From the NCBI GenBank assembly GCA_030598425.1, contig JAUVPY010000191.1:1-5959 (forward strand): a DNA stretch of 5,959 nucleotides. Reading direction: 5' to 3'. Below are positions 1-4,202 of this stretch, piece after piece. The translations under genes were made by a program, and so were the position numbers. Position 1 is the first letter of the stretch; each line of letters opens with the position of its first letter. Source of the DNA: Anaerolineae bacterium. Lineage in GTDB: Bacteria; Chloroflexota; Anaerolineae; 4572-78; NAK82. The notes beneath the pieces were generated by a model. It saw only the letters and a list, made by a program, of their open reading frames with translations, was not told where the DNA came from and did no database searches.

Positions 1-71
1 GAAGGTTGGAGGATTGGAAGGGCGGGCTCCTTGCATACTTCCAGTCTTCCGGTCTTCCAATCTTCCATTCC
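1..71. repeat. 8-bp-period GGAAGAYY repeat tract with inverted partner
   Basis: On the minus strand positions 71 to 38 read as four close copies of GGAAGAYY (GGAAGATT, GGAAGACC, GGAAGACT, then GGAAG). On the plus strand they are AGTCTTCC, GGTCTTCC and AATCTTCC at 43-66. Positions 1-21 carry the opposite orientation (TTGGAGGATTGGAAG), so the two parts form an imperfect inverted repeat around ~25-37. The tract lies inside the open frame of the molybdopterin subunit, but an 8-bp unit is not a multiple of 3 and the encoded residues are unlike the family. It could be an inserted intergenic-type repeat or an assembly artefact at a contig end. Confidence 0.6.
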
Positions 72-1362
72 GTCCCCAGCCGCCAGTACGTGCGGCTTCC
101 TCCACCACCTGCTTGAGACTGACGCCACCTGGGATGGGCGTGCCCACTGACAGTAGCTTCTCGTCGTCCAGGACGTTCTTGAGGCGAATCTCCACCGGGC
201 TCATCCCCAATGCCTCGGCCAGCTTGTTCATCTGTGTCTCGGCGGCGAAATGACCCTGAGGCGCACCAAAGCCCCGAAACGCACCCCCCGGCAGGTTGTT
301 GGTATAGACTGCATAGGTGTTGATCTGCACGTTTGGGAACTCGTATGGCCCGGTGCAGGTGAGCGTGGCATTGCCCAGCACTTTGTTGCTGGTATACATA
401 TAGGCACCGGCGTCGCTGAGCAGTTCCACCTCCGCAGCGACTAGCTTTCCGTCGCGAGTAGCGCCCCATTTTGACTTGGCGATCATCGGGTGACGCTTGC
501 AGTGGCCGATTATCGACTCCTCGCGGCTCCAGATAATCTTCACAGGTCGTTGAATGCCCCGCTCGGCCAGACGCATCACAGCCAGAGCCAGCACAATCTG
601 TACGCTCATGTCCTCGCGTCCACCGAAGGCACCGCCAATGGCATCGTAAATCACGCGTACCCGCTCCGGCGGCAGGTCCAGCGCGTGGGCAATTTGCTGT
701 TGATCCTCCCACGTCCACTGACCGGCGACACGCACGGTGATGCGCCCCTCTTCGTCAAGATAAGCACTGCCGGCCTCCGGTTGGAGGTAAGCGTGTTCCT
801 GTGGGGGGGTCTGATACTCGTTCTCGATAATCACATCACACTTAGCCCAGGCGGACTCCACGTCGCCTTTCACGACCCGGTCGTGGGTGACGACGTTGTC
901 AGGTGCATGGGGGTGCAGCACACGAGCGCCGGGTTCCATGGCCTGACGTGGGTCATTCAGAACCGGCAGATCCTCGTACTCGACCTGGATCAGGTCAAGG
1001 GCCTGAGATGCGACTTTCTCTGACTCAGCGACCACCAGCGCTACCTGATCGCCGACGAAGCGCACAACGTCGGCTCCCTCCTTCGATGAACCGGGACCGC
1101 ACAGCACCGGCTGGTCCGGAATCTGGAGACCGTATTCGTTGACCGGTACGTCTCCGGCGGTGAAGACAGCCGCCACGCCGGGCAGCGACTCCGCCTGGCT
1201 GGTATCAATACTCAGGACGCGGGCGTGGGGACGCCCCCCGAACAGGATTTTCATCCAGAGTTCGTCGTCGTAGTTCCGGTCGCCTGGGTAAAGAGTAGCG
1301 CCGGTCACCTTGCCCACGGCGTCAATCCGCGGATGGGATTTGCCAATCACACGATAAGTCAT
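1..1362 (-). CDS. Molybdopterin-binding large subunit of a xanthine dehydrogenase-family enzyme, partial (runs off left edge)
   Basis: The frame is open for 454 codons from an ATG at 1360-1362 to the window edge, so only the N-terminal 55-60% of a usual ~750-800-residue subunit is present. Residues 10-135 match the a/b hammerhead domain (KVTGATLYPGD near 18-28, FVGDQVALVVAE near 102-113). The molybdopterin-binding part follows, with QEHAYLQPEAG (188-198), GGAFGGRED (243-251), KRHP (289-292) and the family signature AFRGFGAPQG (361-370). In this family it binds the Mo-cytosine-dinucleotide or related cofactor and hydroxylates an N-heterocycle or aldehyde, passing electrons to the [2Fe-2S]/FAD partner, here probably the product of 4203-5672. 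The substrate cannot be told, because the catalytic glutamate lies in the missing C-terminal part. No strong Shine-Dalgarno is seen before the ATG. After GGW (~427-429) the sequence becomes RNGRLEDRKTGSMQGARPSNPPTF-like repeat-encoded residues and no longer resembles the family, so the gene may be disrupted near the edge. Confidence 0.93.
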   Translation of the reverse strand, partial: MTYRVIGKSHPRIDAVGKVTGATLYPGDRNYDDELWMKILFGGRPHARVLSIDTSQAESLPGVAAVFTAGDVPVNEYGLQIPDQPVLCGPGSSKEGADVVRFVGDQVALVVAESEKVASQALDLIQVEYEDLPVLNDPRQAMEPGARVLHPHAPDNVVTHDRVVKGDVESAWAKCDVIIENEYQTPPQEHAYLQPEAGSAYLDEEGRITVRVAGQWTWEDQQQIAHALDLPPERVRVIYDAIGGAFGGREDMSVQIVLALAVMRLAERGIQRPVKIIWSREESIIGHCKRHPMIAKSKWGATRDGKLVAAEVELLSDAGAYMYTSNKVLGNATLTCTGPYEFPNVQINTYAVYTNNLPGGAFRGFGAPQGHFAAETQMNKLAEALGMSPVEIRLKNVLDDEKLLSVGTPIPGGVSLKQVVEEAARTGGWGRNGRLEDRKTGSMQGARPSNPPTF

Positions 1363-1392
1363 TTTATCAGGTTCCGTATGTTTTTGTCCCCC

Positions 1393-1470
1393 TGACAGCT
1401 ATTTTACCCCGAAAAGCCGTTGCTGTCACAATATACAGATACCTTGCAGAACGTCCTTTTGAGGCTGTCA
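1393..1470. promoter_or_regulatory. Candidate operator: three copies of TGACAGC, two as an inverted pair around the promoter
   Basis: TGACAGC occurs at 1393-1399 and its complement GCTGTCA at 1422-1428, giving a perfect 7-bp inverted repeat with a 22-bp spacer. One arm overlaps the -35 hexamer and the other lies just downstream of the -10 of the large-subunit promoter. A third copy (GCTGTCA, 1464-1470) sits about 36 bp further upstream. This geometry would suit a dimeric repressor, but no regulator gene is visible in the window and the binding protein is unknown. Chance occurrence of short repeats is possible. Confidence 0.4.
1401..1429 (-). promoter_or_regulatory. Sigma-70-like promoter for the molybdopterin subunit gene
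   Basis: On the minus strand GTGACA (1429-1424, five of six to TTGACA) is followed after exactly 17 bp by TAAAAT (1406-1401, five of six to TATAAT). Transcription would start near 1394, leaving about 30 nt of leader before the ATG at 1362. It lies between the miniature element at 1475-1586 and the gene. It implies that the large subunit can be transcribed apart from the upstream permease gene. Confidence 0.55.
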
Positions 1471-1594
1471 CCTTGTAACTACTCAGGTGCAACGCACTTT
1501 CAGCCCGCTTTGGAGCCGGATCCAGTCAAGTAGGCCGCTATAATCGTGTAAACCAAGTGCGTTGCACCTTATGGCTGAGCAGTTACGTCACCTT
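1467..1594. mobile_element. 112-bp MITE-like element (1475-1586) flanked by 8-bp direct repeats
   Basis: The element starts GTAACTACTCA (1475-1485) and ends with the complement of GTAACTGCTCA (1576-1586), ten of eleven bases matching. Inside these is a perfect inverted repeat, GGTGCAACGCACTT (1486-1499) against AAGTGCGTTGCACC (1555-1568); the right arm carries 7 extra bases between the two blocks. GTCACCTT occurs immediately outside on both sides (1467-1474 and 1587-1594), as expected of an 8-bp target duplication. No coding sequence fits inside. GTAA termini with 8-bp duplications are characteristic of IS66-family transposons, so a non-autonomous IS66-type derivative mobilised in trans is my inference; no transposase is in the window. 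Confidence 0.72.
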
Positions 1595-2474
1595 AACCAT
1601 TCCGACCAAAGGTCACCAACAACACGCCCAGGATCACGGCGGCACCCCCCAGCAGTTGCTGGGGCGTTGGAAGGGTATCGAACAGCAGCAGCGACCAGCA
1701 AATCGCTGCCACGGGGCTGAGAGCCAACACGATGGAGTGGATGCTCATTTTTAACCGGCGCAAGGCAACATAATAGAGGGTCCGGCTGATCACTACGTCC
1801 ACCGTCCCGACGATCACCAACAACGGCCACGCGCTGGCGCTGGGCCACGTCAGTGCCCCGCGTCCCAGCGCAAAGAGAAGCAGAAAGCCAGTTGTGAACA
1901 GCAGGCGAAAGAAGAAAAAATCGAGAAATTCGATGTCTCCACCATAGCGCGTGGCGATGGCCGCGTGCAGGGCATACAGGAAGGCAGAACAAAGAACCAG
2001 CAGGGAGCCAAGACGCATATAGTCACCGGGCTGGAAAGCGATGATAAAGATCCCGGCCACCGCCACGAGCGCGCCGCCCATTTGAGTTGGCGAAAGCTTG
2101 TCGCGCAGCCAGATAAGGCCAAAACCTATCCCAAAAAGAATGTATGTCTCGGCCAACAGCGAGGCTGTGCCTGGGTCGATAAAGGCTACTGCCTCATAGT
2201 TGATGTTGGTGCTGGTCGCTACCAGAAGCCCAATCGCCAGGAAGAACCAGAGGTGTGTTCTCAGGGCTTTAACGTGCAAGCGCCCCCGGATCAGGGCAAA
2301 CAGCCCGACCTCAAGCGTGCCAATCGCCAGGACGTACATGGCCGAAACGCCGGGAGAAATATGGGATAGCAGCAATCGGGCGAACACAAAATGCAGACTG
2401 TCTACGATCAGGAGTGGAACGACCAGCAGATACGCACTGCTTGCCGGGCGATCAACTGTTAGCGTATCTTGCAT
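1593..2474 (-). CDS. EamA/DMT-superfamily permease, ten transmembrane helices
   Basis: The 293-residue product is an integral inner-membrane protein of the usual EamA length (~290-300). Ten hydrophobic segments can be placed at about 14-36, 42-63, 74-95, 103-123, 131-148, 155-176, 185-204, 215-236, 244-264 and 272-291. The two EamA halves are visible: the first ends around LAETYILFGIGFGL through LSPTQMGGALVAVAG, the second around ALSPVAAICWSLLLFDTLPTPQQLLGG. The second half has Asp (266) where many members carry Glu. Family members export or import small metabolites such as amino acids, nucleobases or sugars, and the substrate cannot be deduced. A purine-related role next to a xanthine dehydrogenase-type enzyme is attractive but unproven. 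The ATG at 2472-2474 has no clear Shine-Dalgarno. The TAA stop (1595-1593) overlaps the right target duplication of the adjacent miniature element, and the frame is intact. Confidence 0.9.
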   Translation of the reverse strand: MQDTLTVDRPASSAYLLVVPLLIVDSLHFVFARLLLSHISPGVSAMYVLAIGTLEVGLFALIRGRLHVKALRTHLWFFLAIGLLVATSTNINYEAVAFIDPGTASLLAETYILFGIGFGLIWLRDKLSPTQMGGALVAVAGIFIIAFQPGDYMRLGSLLVLCSAFLYALHAAIATRYGGDIEFLDFFFFRLLFTTGFLLLFALGRGALTWPSASAWPLLVIVGTVDVVISRTLYYVALRRLKMSIHSIVLALSPVAAICWSLLLFDTLPTPQQLLGGAAVILGVLLVTFGRNG

Positions 2475-2543
2475 AGCTCAGACAAGCGATCGAGGTGAGA
2501 GTTGGTGTTGAGAGTCGGAAATCCCATGCCCTGTCCATCAAAG

Positions 2544-2579
2544 CGGGGGTCATAGCCCCCTAAAAGCCGGGGGTCATAG
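2544..2579. repeat. Direct repeat CGGGGGTCATAG with competing small hairpins, intergenic
   Basis: CGGGGGTCATAG occurs at 2544-2555 and again at 2568-2579, 24 bp apart. Between them lies CCCCC (2556-2560), which can pair with either the upstream GGGGG (2545-2549) or the downstream GGGGG (2569-2573), giving two mutually exclusive 5-bp hairpins. It sits in the 160-bp gap between the HEAT gene stop and the permease start, where I see no other feature and no convincing promoter. There is no run of T after it on either strand, so it is not a standard terminator. Confidence 0.5.
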
Positions 2580-2634
2580 GAAAATGTAGCACAAGGTGTT
2601 ACCGTTTCCGGTGAAGGTAGAGCCAGATAGTTGA

Positions 2635-3192
2635 TCATTTGCTCTCTGATGAACCCTTTGACCCTGCGGCACGCGGTCGCCAGGCCAACTTCAGTGGGAA
2701 CTGCTGGGAAAGCGCCTCGTAACGGCGGCGTACCTCATCGGTTAGCACATCCATGCCCTCAGCTGCTTGGCGAACCCATTCTTCGGCAATCTCTTCCTGA
2801 GGATCGAGAAAAGGCGCAACGCCATCGAGGTCCTTGGTAAGCAGCATGCGGTCCATCTCATCCTTGCATGTCTGCGACAATCCCCCCATCGCCTCTCGTC
2901 TCACATCGCTATCTGGGTCATCCAGCCTGGCGATCAACGGCTCGACTGCTCGCGTGTCTCCGATACTACCCAGCACCTCTGCCGCTACCAGTCGCTTACC
3001 ATTGTTCTCGTCATCCAGCCTGGCGATCAACGGCTCGACTGCGCGCATGTCTCCGATCTGGCCGAGTGCCCCAGCCGCCGCGTGCCATACATCGCTGTCT
3101 GAGTCATCCAGCCTGGCGATCAGCGGCTCTGCCAACCTCTCTGCTGCGGACTCTTCACCTTCCGCGTGCGCGATAAGGACTCTCCAGGTCAT
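2635..3192 (-). CDS. HEAT-repeat (PBS-lyase-like) protein downstream of a TIR gene
   Basis: From the ATG at 3190-3192 the product has 185 residues. It carries three consecutive 31-residue HEAT units, each holding PLIARLDD followed by a second helix such as VWHAAAGALGQIGD or VRREAMGGLSQT. Counted from the GTG alternative (188 residues), PLIARLDD falls at 26-33, 57-64 and 88-95. These pack as alpha-solenoids and usually bind proteins. The last ~75 residues are charged, predicted helical and unassigned, ending in a basic, Ser-rich tail. No enzymatic motif is seen, so despite the PBS-lyase label it should not be called a lyase. The ATG is preferred over the in-frame GTG at 3199-3201 because an AAGGTGAG Shine-Dalgarno lies 8 nt before the ATG, while the GTG sits inside it. 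The gene starts 5 bp after the TIR stop, so co-translation and a shared function as a sensor or scaffold for TIR are likely. Confidence 0.82.
   Translation of the reverse strand: MTWRVLIAHAEGEESAAERLAEPLIARLDDSDSDVWHAAAGALGQIGDMRAVEPLIARLDDENNGKRLVAAEVLGSIGDTRAVEPLIARLDDPDSDVRREAMGGLSQTCKDEMDRMLLTKDLDGVAPFLDPQEEIAEEWVRQAAEGMDVLTDEVRRRYEALSQQFPLKLAWRPRAAGSKGSSESK
2918..3129. repeat. Three near-identical 93-bp-period repeats within the HEAT gene
   Basis: The block beginning TCATCCAGCCTGGCGATCA recurs at 2918, 3011 and 3104, a spacing of exactly 93 bp (31 codons). Units one and two agree at 45 of 47 positions (2918-2964 against 3011-3057). The third matches over about 26 bp with one change (AACGG to AGCGG). 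Identity at silent positions points to recent duplication or gene conversion of the HEAT unit rather than only protein-level constraint. Confidence 0.85.
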
Positions 3193-3197
3193 GTCTC

Positions 3198-3584
3198 TCA
3201 CCTTATAGCTTGTAGAAGCTCGGATACGCCTTGTGTCCAGTCAGTGACCAGGTCTGCGTATTTCACATCGGCCAGGATCGCCGGTGGCTCCCCGCCGGTG
3301 AGCAACACCGGCAGAACCTTGACACCGTACCCATTGAGTTGTCGAGCAAGTGTAGCCATCCACTCCCGGCTCATCCACGGGGAGGTAACACCGGATGAGG
3401 AATAGCACAAGACCAGGTAGGCAGCTCCTTCCAGGCCGGCGTTGATGCGCTCGACAATGGAATCTCCCACGTTGATCTCCCATACGTCAAGTCATACTTG
3501 ATGCCCGGCGTTGCGAATTTCGACAGCCAGCCGTTCGGCCTCCTGGGTATCGCTTCCGCGGTGACTTATGAAGACATTAGCCAT
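3198..3584 (-). pseudogene. TIR-domain (TIR_2) protein with one in-frame UGA at a Trp position
   Basis: Reading from the ATG at 3582-3584 gives MANVFISHRGSDTQEAERL, the first strand and helix of a TIR domain. Thirty codons on, a TGA (3494-3492) interrupts GHQV-stop-LDVWEINVGDS, and the same frame then continues uninterrupted for 97 codons. The C-terminal part includes the SPWMSREW motif, whose Glu (residue 74) is the likely NADase catalytic residue, and ends LLQAIR. Relatives have Trp at the stop position, to my recollection, so this is TGG to TGA by one transition. A strong GGAGG lies 5 nt before the start. Bacterial TIR proteins commonly cleave NAD+ or make signalling nucleotides in antiviral or conflict systems. 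The rest of the frame shows no decay, so the lesion is recent, suppressed or a sequencing error. A fragment of 90 residues could restart at the GTG 3468-3470. With the HEAT gene 5 bp downstream it probably formed a two-gene module. Confidence 0.85.
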
Positions 3585-3589
3585 AGCTA

Positions 3590-3594
3590 CCTCC
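3590..3594 (-). promoter_or_regulatory. Ribosome binding site deciding the TIR gene start
   Basis: GGAGG on the minus strand is followed by TAGCT and then the ATG at 3584. It fixes the start of the full TIR frame and shows that the initiation signal upstream of the premature UGA is still intact. No convincing promoter was found in the ~100 bp between this gene and the small gene ending at 3686. Confidence 0.75.
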
Positions 3595-3685
3595 ACATCA
3601 ATTCAACGGAAACAGGTGCAGTCAATCGTTCCCGCTGATTACAGGCCGTGTTAGCTCATGCCATAGATAAACCAGCAGTATCAGT

Positions 3686-3952
3686 TTACGCAGTCGCTGG
3701 GGTTACCCTCACTTGCACCTGATACCCAAGCCGTGCCAGAAACTCATAGCAGTCGTCCCACGACAGACCAAACTCCTGTACGTCGGCCAGCCCCAACCTG
3801 GCGATGACATCTCGCAACGCCTCACTATTCTGGGCTTCCAAATCGCCTTCGTTGAGGGCATCCTCAGCCCAGTCCACCAGTTGCGCCAAAGTAATCGTGT
3901 GATTGAGATATGCTAGAAGTTGATCACGTACCAACTCTTTAGTGACGAGCAT
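3686..3952 (-). CDS. Small acidic helical protein of unknown function, second gene of a pair
   Basis: The 88-residue product begins MLVTKELVRDQLLAYLNHT and continues with helix-like blocks ITLAQLVDWAEDALNEGDLE, EALRDVIARLGLADVQEFGLSW and CYEFLARLGYQVQVRV. It has no signal peptide or membrane segment, is acidic, and looks fully helical except for a final short strand. I do not recognise a named domain; similar short proteins seem familiar from Chloroflexota and cyanobacteria, next to a partner like the one upstream. The start is set at ATG 3950-3952, because a GGGGAGGTGAT Shine-Dalgarno lies 8 nt before it. The upstream in-frame GTG (3959-3961), which would add MIR, sits inside that Shine-Dalgarno. 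It begins 1 bp after the TAG of the preceding gene, so the two are almost certainly translated together. The arrangement resembles antitoxin/toxin pairs, but nothing in the sequence proves that. Confidence 0.72.
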   Translation of the reverse strand: MLVTKELVRDQLLAYLNHTITLAQLVDWAEDALNEGDLEAQNSEALRDVIARLGLADVQEFGLSWDDCYEFLARLGYQVQVRVTPATA

Positions 3953-3953
3953 T

Positions 3954-4202
3954 CTAATCACCTCCCCTCACTTTACGGTGCCCCTTATCAATTGGGAACT
4001 TCTCGTGAATCTCGACAAGTTCGCCCCTATCGTTGTAGATTTCTTGATAGAACGAGACAGTCTGCTCGTCGGCATCTACTTCTTTTACATAACGAGCACG
4101 CCAGCCCCGGCGTCCAGCCACGTCCAGCCAGTAACGACGGCCTCCATCGGGAAGATCGATCCAGTTTGGAAACTTACGCTCGTTTTGTTCGCGGATTGGC
4201 AA
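3954..4202 (-). CDS. Small conserved-looking protein of unknown function, first gene of a pair
   Basis: The 82-residue product is rich in aromatic and charged residues. Its core, KFPNWIDLPDGGRRYW (10-25) followed by VAGRRGWRARYVKEVDADE and VSFYQEIYNDRGELVEIHEKFPIDKGHR, looks like a small all-beta barrel or sheet domain with alternating strands. I do not recognise a named family. There is no signal peptide or membrane helix. The only usable start is TTG (4202-4200), directly after the TAA of the hydroxylase subunit gene in the same frame, with GGAG nine nt upstream inside that gene. A TTG start coupled to termination upstream suggests low, coupled translation. The TAG stop is 1 bp before the next ATG. 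The pair may be a toxin-antitoxin-like unit or a protein with its partner; this is inference from size and layout only. Confidence 0.7.
   Translation of the reverse strand: MPIREQNERKFPNWIDLPDGGRRYWLDVAGRRGWRARYVKEVDADEQTVSFYQEIYNDRGELVEIHEKFPIDKGHRKVRGGD
3957..3967 (-). promoter_or_regulatory. Near-perfect Shine-Dalgarno embedded in the end of the upstream gene
   Basis: GGGGAGGTGAT on the minus strand (3967-3957) is close to the full complement of the 16S rRNA 3' end. It also encodes the last residues (RGGD) of the 82-residue protein. It places the start of the next gene at ATG 3952 rather than GTG 3961. Confidence 0.8.

Noticed and set aside
490..1023. 177-residue plus-strand open frame and others opposite the molybdopterin subunit
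   Set aside because: They are the antisense of a well-conserved enzyme frame and show no domain, no good ribosome binding site and no sensible composition.
1539..1544. TATAAT inside the left miniature element as an outward plus-strand promoter
   Set aside because: The nearest -35-like TTGGAG is about 23 bp away, too far, and no plus-strand gene follows.
1965..2511. Plus-strand frames opposite the permease
   Set aside because: Antisense shadows of a clear membrane protein gene; their products are low-complexity and have no start signals.
2918..3129. Regularly spaced repeats as a CRISPR array
   Set aside because: The repeats are coding HEAT units and the intervening sequence is also related between units; there are no cas genes.
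3199..3201. GTG start for the HEAT gene overlapping the TIR stop (GTGA)
   Set aside because: The GTG lies inside the AAGGTGAG Shine-Dalgarno that serves the ATG at 3192; no other ribosome binding site precedes the GTG.
2767..3208. Repetitive plus-strand frames (RSTARL / LAINGSTAR repeats) opposite the HEAT gene
   Set aside because: The periodicity comes from the 93-bp HEAT repeats being a multiple of three, so it appears in every frame.
3492..3494. UGA as selenocysteine or as a genome-wide Trp codon
   Set aside because: The position calls for Trp, not Cys, and no hairpin like a bacterial SECIS follows. The TIR and HEAT genes both end at TGA and the window uses TGG freely, so general reassignment is unlikely.
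3601..3630. TTGACT upstream of the TIR gene as a promoter
   Set aside because: The matching -10 would be a poor ATTGAT placed against the Shine-Dalgarno, leaving no room for a transcript leader.
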